The notes: generated from the letters alone by a model not told the origin. DNA of 61,004 bases from Geobacteraceae bacterium (GCA_007125165.1 SLDV01000116.1:1-61004), one strand, 5' to 3'; positions 38,408-47,828 are shown, counted from the stretch's first letter. A program made the numbers and translations.

Positions 38408-40579
38408 TTACAACCTTCTTATCAACCAGCACTGATGGATGCGTGGATTTCGAGCAAAATCCGCCGGCAGGGTCTGTGCTGTGATATTTTCCAGGGAAAG
38501 ATCGTCAAAAGCAGCGACCGCCATCTGGAAGGTGCGCAGGTTGGTGGAAAACATCAGTTGTCCACCATCGGCCAGCAGCCGCAAGGTGTTACGCAGCAAG
38601 TCAACATGGTCACGCTGCACATCGAAGGTGGTCTCCATCGATTTGGAGTTGGAAAAGGACGGCGGATCGAGAAAGATCAGATCAAAGACGCCAGCCCGGC
38701 GGGTCTGCATCTGCTCCAGCCAGACCAGACAATCGGCTTGAACAAACTCCTGGCGGGCACTGGCAAAACCGTTGAGATCAACATTCTTGCGCGCCCAGTC
38801 AAGATAGGTGCGCGACATATCGACGGTTGTCGTTGTCGAGGCACCCCCTTTGAGCGCATGAACTGTCGCAGCACCGGTATAACCAAAAAGGTTGAGAAAT
38901 CGCTTGCCGTCAGCCATAGACTGAATTTTCTGCCGCGTCAGGCGGTGATCAAGAAACAGGCCGGTATCGAGGTAATCGGTCAAGTTCACCAGAAACCTAC
39001 AATTACCTTCATGGACCTCTTTCAATATTCCGCGACGGGCCTGCTTTTCGTACTGATCGGTGCCCTTTTGCTGCTGGCGGACTTTCAAATGAATCTGATC
39101 CGGCGCAATATCCAAAACCCGCGGCAGTGCGGCAAGGACGTCGCGGATGCGCTCGGCGGCCTTGTCGGGATCGATGCTGCTCGGCGCACGATATTCCTGC
39201 AGATGTACCTCATCACCGTAGATATCCACCGCCACCGCGTATTCCGGCAGGTCGGCATCGTACAGGCGATAGCAATCGACCCCTTCACGCTGGGCCCACT
39301 TGCTAAGCTTTTTCAAGTTTTTACGCAAGCGGTTGGCAACCATTTCTGCTCCGGCAGACAGCGGTTTTTGTGCTACCCGTTGCGCCTTTGCGGCCAGGGA
39401 TTGCCAGTGATTATCGGCGTTCAGAACAAACTGCAATAGCTGACATTTCAGCGCGCCGTTATAAAGCACATTGATCTTATCGGCCCGCAGGCCGATGGCA
39501 CGCCCCAACTCCTGCTCACTGGTAATCACCCCACCGTGCCACCCCTGGCACTGCTGCGCCATGACCTGACCCAGTTGATTATACAGGGGTACCAGCTCAG
39601 TGCTGTTGCCGAGGCGCTCACCGTAAGGGGGATTGGCAATAAACAATCCGGTGCGGACGCCGGATGGGGGAACAAACTCTGCCAGGCGACGGCGCTCGAA
39701 ATGAATCAGCTTGTCCATCCCCGCCTGTTGGGCGTGATCCCAGGCCGCGCGAATCGCCCGTGGATCGGCATCATAACCGACAATCGGCACCTTCAGTGCG
39801 CCGACGCCGACCTGATGTTTGTCGTCGGCAGCCTGCCGCACCTCCTGCCACGCAGCATCATCATGCTGTTTCCACCCCATAAAACCGTAGTAGGTGCGTA
39901 ACAGCCCCGGAGCCGTGTTGGTGGCCATCAGCGCAGCTTCCAGCGGCAAGGTGCCGGAACCACAGAGGGGATCGACGAGGCCGCCACCGGCCGCGCAAAT
40001 CTGCGGCCAACCACAACGCAGCAGCATCCCGGCGGCGAGATTTTCTTTCAGCGGAGCATGGACGCCGTCAAGACGATAGCCACGACGGTGCAAACTTTCA
40101 CCAGACAGATCGAGGCTCAAACTCGCCTGATCCTGATAGAGATAGAGATTCAGGCGAACGTCAGGACGCTCGAGGCTCACAGATGGGCGATCCCCCGTAC
40201 GGACACGGAATTGATCGACAATCGCGTCCTTGGTTTTCTGTTCGGCATAGCGCGAATGGGTTATCTGAGACTTGCTGGTGGCACAATCGATCGCCAGGGT
40301 CGAATCCGCAGCCATATGCTCGGACCAGTCGATGCCCTGCACCCCGGCATAGAGCTGATCAGGATCAGCCGCGGCAAACTGTGCCAGCGGCAACAACACC
40401 CGACTGGCCAGGCGCGACCACATACAGATACGATAGGCATCCGCCAGGCTGCCGCTACAACTGACCCCGGCCCGCTCCTGCTTAACCTCATCCAAACCAA
40501 GGCTGATCAACTCCTCAACCAGCAGTGGTTCCAGTCCGAGGGCGGCGGTGATAAATAATGAATGGTTGGTGGTGCTCAT
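38408..40579 (-). CDS. rlmKL: 23S rRNA methyltransferase RlmKL
   Basis: 723-residue fusion of two methyltransferases. N-terminal THUMP region, an m2G2445 (RlmL) domain with DPLCGSGTLPLEAALMA and IANPPYGERLG, then a C-terminal m7G2069 (RlmK) domain with FLNLFGYTGAATVHALKGGA and IFLDPPSFSNSKSM. It modifies 23S rRNA during 50S assembly. The length is near that of the E. coli protein and both SAM sites look intact. A 346-residue antisense frame over it is a shadow. Confidence 0.94.
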   Translation of the reverse strand: MSTTNHSLFITAALGLEPLLVEELISLGLDEVKQERAGVSCSGSLADAYRICMWSRLASRVLLPLAQFAAADPDQLYAGVQGIDWSEHMAADSTLAIDCATSKSQITHSRYAEQKTKDAIVDQFRVRTGDRPSVSLERPDVRLNLYLYQDQASLSLDLSGESLHRRGYRLDGVHAPLKENLAAGMLLRCGWPQICAAGGGLVDPLCGSGTLPLEAALMATNTAPGLLRTYYGFMGWKQHDDAAWQEVRQAADDKHQVGVGALKVPIVGYDADPRAIRAAWDHAQQAGMDKLIHFERRRLAEFVPPSGVRTGLFIANPPYGERLGNSTELVPLYNQLGQVMAQQCQGWHGGVITSEQELGRAIGLRADKINVLYNGALKCQLLQFVLNADNHWQSLAAKAQRVAQKPLSAGAEMVANRLRKNLKKLSKWAQREGVDCYRLYDADLPEYAVAVDIYGDEVHLQEYRAPSSIDPDKAAERIRDVLAALPRVLDIAPDQIHLKVRQQQKGTDQYEKQARRGILKEVHEGNCRFLVNLTDYLDTGLFLDHRLTRQKIQSMADGKRFLNLFGYTGAATVHALKGGASTTTTVDMSRTYLDWARKNVDLNGFASARQEFVQADCLVWLEQMQTRRAGVFDLIFLDPPSFSNSKSMETTFDVQRDHVDLLRNTLRLLADGGQLMFSTNLRTFQMAVAAFDDLSLENITAQTLPADFARNPRIHQCWLIRRL

Positions 40580-40670
40580 ATTGTTAAAATCCGTATAGGG
40601 AAAATGTGATCATTGATAGGCCCGCACCCACGCATACACAAACGGCATTTTGTTATCCCGACTCCAACAT

Positions 40671-43622
40671 TCAAATCCGGCGAATCTCCAGCCTCTTCTC
40701 CCCTAAATTTTCATTCGCCCGCTTCAATGCCGACTCGCCAGCCAATACCGCCACGGCGCTCTCGCCGTCCTGCAGGTAGCGTTTGGCAACCCGGATCAGG
40801 GCAGGAGCGTCAACCTTGAGCAATTGCCGGCGGAAGTCGTTGCGCATTTCCAGGGTAATCCCCCGGCGTAAACAGGCAAATTCATGAGCGGCCAGACCGG
40901 CCGGTGACAGGGGCTTATCGAGATCGCTGAACACCGCCAGAATCGCCTCTTCGACCGAGACATCTTCGAATTGACCACTGATGACCCAGGCAATGGCATC
41001 ATCAAACACCTGCAGGGTACGCTCCAGATGCGGATCACGATAGGACAACATGCTGAACAGGCCGGCGCCACTGTTGTGCCCGGCCATGCCCCCGTAAGCG
41101 CCACCCTTCTCACGAATTTCACGATGGAGAAACTCCGCCCGCAGCAAACGCGCCAGCACCGTCAAGGGAGCGCTATCAGGGGCGCTGAAAGGGACGGTTT
41201 TAAAAACGCGGGTGACATACTGCACCGGTAGCGACCAGACCAGGCCATGCCGTCCCGGTTGCCCATTGAAAGCTTGAGATAACGAAGGCGTTGCCTGCGA
41301 GCAGTAACTCAAGCTTTCCAGCAGCGCTGCCAGAGCGCCTTCGAAAGAGGAAAAATGCTGTTCTTCGACCGCAACAGCCACCTGCAACTGCGCCTGATCA
41401 AATAAGGATCGGGCAATAGATGTCAATATCGTCGCCAGTTGGTCCAAGTCATCGACGGATTTTGATGCCAACTCACGGACAAGAGCAATTTGCGACAACC
41501 CCGACCACTGTTCACGCAATTGCGCCGCCGGAGAAAGCCCCGCCGCTGCCATCCGCGCCGCGTAGGTATGACCTGACTGCGGTACCGAGTTTTCCATGGA
41601 AACCTGCAACTGACCAAGAACCTTGTGCAAGCGGGTCAGGTCAGAAAAATCCGGGGTCCGGAGAAAATCCTGCAACAAGCCGAACAGGGGTTCAGCATTG
41701 CGGATGAGAGCTTTGCCTTTGAGCTCAAAACCGGCGTCAAACTGCTCAAGATCGGCAGGACTATCCAGCAGTGATGTCCGTGCAGAGATCCCCCCGGTAA
41801 CCGCCTCCATCGCTTCAGCCATTTCCAGATAGTTGCGTCCGCCGGCACCAATCTGGGAGAGCAGGCTGCTGAACACCGGCAAATGTCTCAACTGCTCCGC
41901 TGTGAGCTTGTCAATGGAAAAGCTCAAAGTCACATAACCGATACCATTGGTTGGCTGAGTGAACCAGTAGGTAGTAACCTGACCATGCTCAACTTTTTTT
42001 ACCGCGACCGGCGTTTCCTCAGGTGGAATATCAGCAAGGGTCAAGGTCGGCAGACAGGACAGATCTTCCGGCGCTTCCTGCGCTTGCTTGAGTTGTTTTG
42101 CTTCTTCCACCAGGCGCTGACGCTGCTGTTCGTCAAACTGTTGTTGTTTGGCGTCGAGCGTGGCGCGGATTGCGGCCTCCTCGCGTGCGCCCATCTCGAC
42201 ATCCGGTTCCAGCACCAGGGTGACGCGGTGCGGGTTATCGAGCAGCCATTTACGAAGCAGTCCCTCGAAAAAACCACCCTGTTCGACATCCTTACGCAAA
42301 CGCCCCAGTTGTTCGGAAAAATTCAGCACATCCAGCGGATCGCCTCCGTGCAGCCAGGGGCCGAAAAGACGCATTAACAGCAACAGAGAATAGGGGTAGG
42401 AATCGCCGGTCACCTCACGGGTAGAAAATTCGAGACGATGGATCGCTGCTTCAATCCGCTCAGCAGAAAATCCGGTCCGTGCCACTTCCTCCAACGTATC
42501 AATAATCAGTTTTTCAATGGCCTGGCAATGCTCAGGTTCGGTACCCTGCAAACCGACCGAAAAAAAGGTGTTGCGGTAATCGTCATGATATCCGGTAGCC
42601 GGGGTCAAATTGGCACCCAGGCCTGAATCGAGCAACGCTTTGTATAGCGGTGCCGCCGGCGTTCCCAACAGCAATGCCGAGAGCAGATTCATAGACAAGC
42701 GCTCATAACTGTCATTGATATCGGATGTCAGCCACGCCAACTGCACCATTGAACGTTTTTCCAGGGGTTCGCCCGGATCAAGAGGGTAAAACTCCTTCAC
42801 CTGAAGAGGCTCGGAAAGGTGTTGCTCCAGTGGCACTGCACTGTCGGGGTCAATCCGTTCAAAACGCTGCAGCACCCGGTCCTCGACAATGCTGAGCAAT
42901 TCGGCCAGATCAAGGTTACCGTAACTGAAAAACCAGGCGTTACTCGGATGATAATAACGGGCATGAAAATCGCGCAATTGCTGCCAGGTCAGGTTCGGTA
43001 TATCCTCCGGCTCACCGCCGGAATTATGACGATAGGTGGTGGTTGGGTAGAGATGGCGGGTCAGGCGCCGTCCCAGCAAAGACGAGGGATCGGACATGGC
43101 CCCCTTCATCTCGTTGTAGACCACCCCCTTGTATTCCAACGCTGATGCGGGATCATCCATTTCAGCAAACTCAAGACGGTGTCCCTCCTGACGAAAATCC
43201 CGTTCGAGCAAACGCGGGAAAAATGCCGCATCCAGATAGATCTCCAGCAGGTTATGAAAATCCTTGCGGTTCATGCTGGAGAAGGGATACAGGGTCCAGT
43301 CACTGGCGGTCATGGCATTCATGAAACTGTTGAGACTGCGCTTGAGCATGGAAAAAAACGGATCGCGCACCGGAAAGCGCTCCGAACCACACAGCACCGT
43401 GTGTTCCAGGATGTGGGCCACGCCGGTGGAATCATCCGGCGGCGTTCGGAAGCCGACGCCGAACAGGGCATTGTCATCATCCCTGATCAGATGCATAAAA
43501 CGGGCACCGGTCTTCTCGTGGCTCAAGCGGACCATGGTCGCATTGACATCCGGCACAGGATCAACGCGATCGACAAGGAAACCGCTCAACCGTTGACCGG
43601 GACTAAATTCATGTTGTTGCAT
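40671..43622 (-). CDS. M16C zinc peptidase (presequence-protease type)
   Basis: 983 residues. Large insulinase-superfamily peptidase resembling presequence protease / Cym1. The inverted zinc motif HILEH lies in STGVAHILEHTVLCGSE near residue 60, with the downstream FNAM-like segment SFMNAMTASDWTLYPF and EYKGVVYNEMKGAMSDP. Four M16 domains are expected at this length. No signal peptide, so probably a cytosolic oligopeptidase. ATG 43622 with AGAGG upstream is preferred over an upstream start at 43670. Confidence 0.91.
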   Translation of the reverse strand: MQQHEFSPGQRLSGFLVDRVDPVPDVNATMVRLSHEKTGARFMHLIRDDDNALFGVGFRTPPDDSTGVAHILEHTVLCGSERFPVRDPFFSMLKRSLNSFMNAMTASDWTLYPFSSMNRKDFHNLLEIYLDAAFFPRLLERDFRQEGHRLEFAEMDDPASALEYKGVVYNEMKGAMSDPSSLLGRRLTRHLYPTTTYRHNSGGEPEDIPNLTWQQLRDFHARYYHPSNAWFFSYGNLDLAELLSIVEDRVLQRFERIDPDSAVPLEQHLSEPLQVKEFYPLDPGEPLEKRSMVQLAWLTSDINDSYERLSMNLLSALLLGTPAAPLYKALLDSGLGANLTPATGYHDDYRNTFFSVGLQGTEPEHCQAIEKLIIDTLEEVARTGFSAERIEAAIHRLEFSTREVTGDSYPYSLLLLMRLFGPWLHGGDPLDVLNFSEQLGRLRKDVEQGGFFEGLLRKWLLDNPHRVTLVLEPDVEMGAREEAAIRATLDAKQQQFDEQQRQRLVEEAKQLKQAQEAPEDLSCLPTLTLADIPPEETPVAVKKVEHGQVTTYWFTQPTNGIGYVTLSFSIDKLTAEQLRHLPVFSSLLSQIGAGGRNYLEMAEAMEAVTGGISARTSLLDSPADLEQFDAGFELKGKALIRNAEPLFGLLQDFLRTPDFSDLTRLHKVLGQLQVSMENSVPQSGHTYAARMAAAGLSPAAQLREQWSGLSQIALVRELASKSVDDLDQLATILTSIARSLFDQAQLQVAVAVEEQHFSSFEGALAALLESLSYCSQATPSLSQAFNGQPGRHGLVWSLPVQYVTRVFKTVPFSAPDSAPLTVLARLLRAEFLHREIREKGGAYGGMAGHNSGAGLFSMLSYRDPHLERTLQVFDDAIAWVISGQFEDVSVEEAILAVFSDLDKPLSPAGLAAHEFACLRRGITLEMRNDFRRQLLKVDAPALIRVAKRYLQDGESAVAVLAGESALKRANENLGEKRLEIRRI

Positions 43623-43740
43623 AAAAAATAACCTCTTTCTGATAGGTTCAGTGTGCTCCCACGGGCACACAGGATAAAAAGATATGGTGACCGATTGGTC
43701 TCCAGGTAAAGAAAAAACAGGGCAGCTTGCGTCAGTGTCA

Positions 43741-43760
43741 TCCTGCGCGAAGCCGCAGGA
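43741..43760. repeat. Short REP-like palindrome
   Basis: TCCTGCG-CGAAGC-CGCAGGA is a perfect 7-bp hairpin in the sequence GTCATCCTGCGCGAAGCCG. Single copy in the window. The 351-base gap between the M16C gene and tRNA-Pro otherwise shows no coding region. Confidence 0.4.
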
Positions 43761-43973
43761 TCCAGATTATTAACGGGTCACATCGGGCCCGAACCTCTAA
43801 TCACGATAACTGGAGTACCGTGGATAACCAAAAAAAGTAAAAAAGGCAAATCGAGCGCGGTGTCATGTACACCTCAAAGGTAACAGATTCGGCGGCACAT
43901 AAGGGTGGTTTTGGCTGAATTCAGCAAAAAAAAGATTGAATATTTGTTTCCCCCGTGGTACCTGTATCGCCCT

Positions 43974-44050
43974 CGGAGCGTAGCGCAGCCTGGTAGCGCG
44001 CCTGGTTTGGGACCAGGATGTCGGAGGTTCGAATCCTCTCGCTCCGACCA
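43974..44050 (+). tRNA. tRNA-Pro (anticodon UGG)
   Basis: 77 bases including an encoded CCA. Acceptor CGGAGCG pairs with CGCTCCG; D arm GCGC-AGCCTGGTA-GCGC; anticodon stem CCTGG-TTTGGGA-CCAGG with TGG at the centre; T arm GGAGG-TTCGAAT-CCTCT with one G-T pair. The discriminator base is A, as expected for proline. A strong terminator follows 10 bases later. Confidence 0.96.
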
Positions 44051-44060
44051 TTAAAAAATA

Positions 44061-44087
44061 CGTCGGCCATCTGGCCGGCGTTTTTTT
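44061..44087 (+). terminator. Intrinsic terminator after tRNA-Pro
   Basis: CGTCGGCC-ATCT-GGCCGGCG forms an 8-bp G+C-rich stem (one G-T pair) with a 4-base loop, followed by seven T. Confidence 0.8.
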
Positions 44088-44275
44088 ATAACATGAGAGT
44101 GGGTTCGAAGCGCCAGGGAGCTGACTTGATGTCAGAAAAGCGGCCATGGAGGGCCGCGTCAGCGAGTTTATTCACTGGCTGTTCGGTGGTTGACTACTTT
44201 ACTGTAATAAATCTCTTGTCCTGTTTTTACGTGGATCAACAGACGTTTTCCGGACTATTAACCTGACAAACAACA

Positions 44276-44309
44276 AAAAGGCACAACCCATAAACTGGAT
44301 GGTGCCTTT
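44276..44309 (-). terminator. Intrinsic terminator after mlaC
   Basis: On the minus strand AAAGGCACCATCC and GGGTTGTGCCTTTT form an imperfect stem of about 13 bp with an 8-base loop, ending in a T-rich run (TTTTTGTTG). It lies 30 bases after the mlaC stop and so closes the crcB-mnmM-mlaA-mlaC run. Confidence 0.65.
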
Positions 44310-44339
44310 CGTGATTTTATGTCCCAGATCCGACCTTGC

Positions 44340-44930
44340 TCAGCCCGCCGTCAGCGCCGCAACACGCTCTTCCATCAGCCGAAATAAACCATCATAACCC
44401 TGACGTCGAATGATCTCACCGTAACTGGCGCGGTAGTTCATAATCAGACTGACCCCTTCAATGACGATATCAAACACCCTCCAGCTTCCACCTTCGTAAA
44501 CCATGCGGTACTGTACCGGCAATTGAATCTCGTCGGCGATGATCATCGTATCAACGATGGCGCGATCATCCCTGACCCGTTGCTGCAAGAACTTGACACT
44601 GCCACCGGAATAATCATCTATTCGATTCAGGTAGGTCTCTTCAAGGATACGGGTGAACAGATAGGTAAAGTGATCCCGCTGCTCCGGGGTGGCCCCGTTC
44701 CAGTAATCGCCTAACGTTCGCTGCGACATGGCTTCAATACTCAGAAATCTGTGAGCATAGCCACTGAGTTGAGCCTTTTTTTCAGCAAGGCTCATTCCCT
44801 TGTCATCCAACACCTCAAGAATGGAGTCGACCATGGACTCGATCGCATTAAGGGGCCCCGGCTGAGCATACACAGGAGTGGCCAGAAAAAATGCCAGCAA
44901 ACAGATGATAAGTTTTTTTGTTATTGCCAT
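44340..44930 (-). CDS. mlaC: Phospholipid transport protein MlaC
   Basis: About 196 residues. Signal peptide LIICLLAFFLATPVYAQ, then a Ttg2D/MlaC domain (RFLSIEAMSQRTLGDYW, DHFTYLFTRILEETYL, VYEGGSWRVFDIVIEGVSLI). The periplasmic carrier for phospholipids between MlaA and the inner-membrane MlaFEDB complex. It overlaps the 3' end of mlaA. ATG 44930 is used; ATG 44942 four codons upstream is equally possible. The mlaFEDB genes are not in the window. Confidence 0.92.
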   Translation of the reverse strand: MAITKKLIICLLAFFLATPVYAQPGPLNAIESMVDSILEVLDDKGMSLAEKKAQLSGYAHRFLSIEAMSQRTLGDYWNGATPEQRDHFTYLFTRILEETYLNRIDDYSGGSVKFLQQRVRDDRAIVDTMIIADEIQLPVQYRMVYEGGSWRVFDIVIEGVSLIMNYRASYGEIIRRQGYDGLFRLMEERVAALTAG

Positions 44931-45844
44931 AACCTGAACCATTCCAGAGGGTTTAATATATCACTGTCAAAAACTGGAGCCTGCAGAATATTAAGATTAT
45001 AAACAGGTTCTCCAATTTGTGCCAGTCTGCGTTGAGCGTAAGAGGTACGAATAAAAAGATAGGGATCGAGGGCATCTCGAACTATTCCCTCATACGTATC
45101 ACGATCTAGTGACAATCGATTGGTTGAATCAAAAGCCCGTATCAGCAACAAATCTTCTGTGGCGACGCCGCTGTACCTGAAAGGGTCGGCAAACGAATCG
45201 ACGAAAGTTCCGGTCCCATCACGCAGGCTGGAAGGCCCGACAATAGGCAGCACCAGATAAAATCCATGGCCAAAACCATAGGTTCCCAAAGTCTGACCAA
45301 AATCAGCGGGGACCCTGCGTACACCAGCCACGCTGGTCGCCGGATCAAACAACCCGGCAACACCAATGGTGCTGTTGACAATAAAACGATAGGTTTCCGT
45401 ACCAAAATTGGCCAACTTGAGTTGCAACAGCGCGTTGCCGGCGCGCACAGGGGTCGCCAGATTGTTGAAAAAATTGCTGGCCGACACCCGTGCCGGTCGT
45501 GGTACGACCGCCCGATATCCGCGCGCTACCGGCTTGAAAAGGTAAAAATAAAGTTTGTCGTTGACCCAGAATACGCCCCTGTTGATCGGTTCAAAGGGAT
45601 CAGCAATGAGCTTGACAGGAGCATCCCAGTCGTTAAAGTCATCGTTCCAGCCACCAAAGTCGTCATCAAAGGCCTTGTCAGTATCTGCGTCGAAAGATTC
45701 TCCATCGATCGGCGCACCCTGTTGCCCTACCGGACCCGTCATGGCCGGGTCGGCTGTATTGGCAGGTGTCTTCGACGGAATGGCAGCGCAACCAGAGAAA
45801 ACAATGCAGGCGGCAACTATCAGTGGCAACAAGCGTTTTAACAT
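44921..45844 (-). CDS. mlaA: Outer-membrane lipoprotein MlaA (VacJ)
   Basis: 307 residues. Lipoprotein signal with lipobox FSGC near residue 18, an acidic linker (about 25-75), then the MlaA domain: DPFEPINRGVFWVNDKLYFY, VRAGNALLQLKLANFGTETY, RFIVNSTIGVAGLFDPA, FGQTLGTYGFGHGFYLVLPI, GPSSLRDG. It removes misplaced phospholipids from the outer leaflet. The start overlaps the preceding methyltransferase by 7 bases. The acidic linker is longer than usual. Confidence 0.94.
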   Translation of the reverse strand: MLKRLLPLIVAACIVFSGCAAIPSKTPANTADPAMTGPVGQQGAPIDGESFDADTDKAFDDDFGGWNDDFNDWDAPVKLIADPFEPINRGVFWVNDKLYFYLFKPVARGYRAVVPRPARVSASNFFNNLATPVRAGNALLQLKLANFGTETYRFIVNSTIGVAGLFDPATSVAGVRRVPADFGQTLGTYGFGHGFYLVLPIVGPSSLRDGTGTFVDSFADPFRYSGVATEDLLLIRAFDSTNRLSLDRDTYEGIVRDALDPYLFIRTSYAQRRLAQIGEPVYNLNILQAPVFDSDILNPLEWFRLWQ

Positions 45845-46485
45845 GACCCCCTCCCGGACCCGGTTCTTTTTTCGACGACAAAAAGACCGGGAGCCTGACG
45901 ACGATTACTCAAAGACATTTGCAACACATCGAAAAATCTACTGTCAAGAGCGGAAAAAAATCCGCCGACCAACACCGCCTCACTCTCTCCTCCAGAATGA
46001 CCGGGATAAACCACAACAGCCATCCGCCCTCCGGCAACAAGACTCTCAAGGGCTTGCCTCAATGACGAGAGCGTGGTTTCCGGGCGCGTTATCAGTCGTT
46101 GATCACCGCCGGGCAGATATCCCAGATTGGCAATAATGGCTGCCGGCGACGCCGCAATTACCTCCGAATAGCGGCTGTGGCATATCTCGACCAGGTCGAC
46201 CCCGGGCCGTATCGGCACAGGCAGATGAACCTGATCAATTTTCCGCACCGGAACTTCGGCAGCGAGAAGCCGTTGTTGCGTCATTTCAAGTGCACAGGCC
46301 TGAACATCGAATGCGACGACTTGCCCCTGTGTCCCGACCATCTGCCACAAGGCCAGAGTATCCTGCCCGCGCCCGGCAGTGAGATCGACAACAAAGCTAC
46401 CAGGCGTAACAGCCTCGGCGAGAAGCTCATGCCCCCAGGGAATAATCCGACTCAAGCTGTTGTTGTTGCAGGCATCCTGTTTCAT
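45838..46485 (-). CDS. SAM-dependent methyltransferase, MnmM/YtqB-like
   Basis: 215 residues. Rossmann methyltransferase: FVVDLTAGRGQDTLALW (SAM site) near residue 32, VVAFDVQACALEMTQQRL, and ANLGYLPGGDQRLITRPETTL, the hallmark of the YtqB/MnmM group, which methylates the wobble uridine of some tRNAs. The last 30 residues are basic. Lies between crcB and mlaA, overlapping mlaA by 7 bases. Function is by family resemblance only. Confidence 0.8.
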   Translation of the reverse strand: MKQDACNNNSLSRIIPWGHELLAEAVTPGSFVVDLTAGRGQDTLALWQMVGTQGQVVAFDVQACALEMTQQRLLAAEVPVRKIDQVHLPVPIRPGVDLVEICHSRYSEVIAASPAAIIANLGYLPGGDQRLITRPETTLSSLRQALESLVAGGRMAVVVYPGHSGGESEAVLVGGFFSALDSRFFDVLQMSLSNRRQAPGLFVVEKRTGSGRGSC

Positions 46486-46523
46486 GATCAGTAAACAGCC
46501 TCTTTTCGGAAATTACATGCCTG

Positions 46524-46901
46524 CTAACCGGTAAAATAACGCGCTACCAGCACTCCGGCAAACACGCCGGTCAGACACAGGATTACGTTGAGCAGAATAT
46601 TAGTGCCGGCGGACCAGTAGCTTCCCTCTTCCAGCAACATCAGCGTCTGATAAGAGAAGGTTGAAAAAGTGGTAAAACCACCGAGAAATCCCACCGACAA
46701 TCCCAGACGCAGTTCCGCTGAAACAGGAAACTGACGAATCCCCAGGGACAACAACAGCCCCAACAGAAAGGACCCGGAAACATTGACCAGTAACGTTCCG
46801 TAGGGGAAGCCCCGACCCAACAGCTGCTGGGTCCAAAGGGTTAACAGATAGCGCGAAATACAGCCCAATCCGCCAAAAAGACCGATATAGAGAAGCTTCA
46901 T
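46524..46901 (-). CDS. crcB: Fluoride channel CrcB/Fluc
   Basis: 125 residues with four membrane segments. Signature segments: FGGLGCISRYLLT, PYGTLLVNVSGSFLLGLL and LSVGFLGGFTTFSTFSYQT, which carries the phenylalanine and TFST residues lining the fluoride pore. It exports fluoride as an antiparallel dimer. Start ATG 46901 removes an unlikely ten-residue extension. No fluoride riboswitch is visible upstream. Confidence 0.94.
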   Translation of the reverse strand: MKLLYIGLFGGLGCISRYLLTLWTQQLLGRGFPYGTLLVNVSGSFLLGLLLSLGIRQFPVSAELRLGLSVGFLGGFTTFSTFSYQTLMLLEEGSYWSAGTNILLNVILCLTGVFAGVLVARYFTG

Positions 46902-46939
46902 AAGCCCCCACAAAAAAACTGCCGAAAACAAGCCCGGCT

Positions 46940-46968
46940 ATTATCGATGACACAGAAGACACTGTCAA
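46940..46968 (-). promoter_or_regulatory. Sigma-70 promoter of crcB
   Basis: Minus strand: TTGACA (46968-46963), 17-base spacer, GATAAT (46945-46940). Near-consensus, 39 bases before the crcB start. Confidence 0.6.
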
Positions 46969-47015
46969 TAAAGGGTTTGATGAAAAAAGGACAGCCTTCA
47001 TCAGCAACAGAGAGA

Positions 47016-47044
47016 TTGACAAAAATTTCCGGATTCCGTAGTTT
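47016..47044 (+). promoter_or_regulatory. Candidate promoter of bamD
   Basis: TTGACA (47016-47021), 17-base spacer, TAGTTT (47039-47044). The -35 is perfect and the -10 weak. It faces away from the crcB promoter. Confidence 0.35.
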
Positions 47045-47081
47045 GAACTATTGTCAACATTTAGCTTAGGAGCTAAGCAAC

Positions 47082-47828
47082 ATGATCGGATTTCTCAAGT
47101 TTTGTACCGTTTTGTTAGTAATTGTCCTGACTGCTGCCTGCAGCAGCTCTCGACCGACGCCGGAACAGGACGCTGTGAAATCGTTTGAATCAGCAGAGCG
47201 CCTGCTTGAACGCGGACTATGGGAAGAGGCAATCAGTGCCTGGGAACAGGTACGAGACACTTACTACACCCCAGAACTGAGCATGCTCGCTGAATTGAAA
47301 ATTGCCGACACCTACTTTCTCTCTGAACGTTACGCAGAAGCAGCGATCAGCTACAACGAGTTTCTGCGTCGCTATCCGAACGATTTTCGCACCCCGACAG
47401 TGCTCTTCCGCCTTGGTCAAAGCTACTATCGCCAAATTCTTTCACGTGACCGTGATCAAACCAATACCCGCATGGCGCTGAGCACTTTCGAAGAGTTTGT
47501 ACGCAAGTATCCTGACAATCCGAATGTCGATCAGGCAGCCCAACTGGCATTGCGAGCCAGAACCCGCCTTGCTGATCACGAAGTCTACGTCGGCAGATTT
47601 TACCTGCAACGCAAACAGTATCAGCCGGCCATTTCACGTCTGGAAAATATCCTCAGGGAGTTTCCCGATTATTATTTTCGTGACGAAGCCTTCTTCTTTC
47701 TCGGTCGTGCCTATATTGGCGCCGGAAAAACCGACCAGGCACAACAGATTCTGGAACGACTGGTCGAAGAATTTCCAACCAGCACCTACCACGACAGAGC
47801 GCGCAAAATACTTTCCCGCGAGGGGTAA
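47082..47828 (+). CDS. bamD: Outer-membrane assembly lipoprotein BamD
   Basis: 248 residues. Lipoprotein signal VLLVIVLTAACSSS (cysteine near residue 20), then about five TPR units: AERLLERGLWEEAISAWEQV, ADTYFLSERYAEAAISYNEFL, RRYPNDFRTPTVLFRLGQSYY, FYLQRKQYQPAISRLENIL, FFLGRAYIGAGKTDQAQQIL. It is the essential partner of BamA in inserting outer-membrane proteins. AGGAG lies 9 bases upstream and overlaps a small inverted repeat (TTAGCT-TAGG-AGCTAA). Confidence 0.93.
   Translation: MIGFLKFCTVLLVIVLTAACSSSRPTPEQDAVKSFESAERLLERGLWEEAISAWEQVRDTYYTPELSMLAELKIADTYFLSERYAEAAISYNEFLRRYPNDFRTPTVLFRLGQSYYRQILSRDRDQTNTRMALSTFEEFVRKYPDNPNVDQAAQLALRARTRLADHEVYVGRFYLQRKQYQPAISRLENILREFPDYYFRDEAFFFLGRAYIGAGKTDQAQQILERLVEEFPTSTYHDRARKILSREG

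Noticed and set aside
38399-39439. 346-residue plus-strand frame opposite rlmKL
   Set aside because: It lies entirely antisense to the well-supported rlmKL, has no recognisable domain and the composition of a shadow frame.
43863-44147. 94-residue minus-strand frame over tRNA-Pro
   Set aside because: It reads through the tRNA on the opposite strand, giving the familiar spurious GARGFEPPTSWSQ peptide; not a protein gene.
46600-47022. 140-residue minus-strand frame overlapping crcB
   Set aside because: Shares the strand but not the frame with crcB, begins in the crcB/bamD promoter region and has no domain.
46902-47081. Fluoride riboswitch upstream of crcB
   Set aside because: The crcB leader is about 30 bases from the predicted promoter and lacks the motif's stems.
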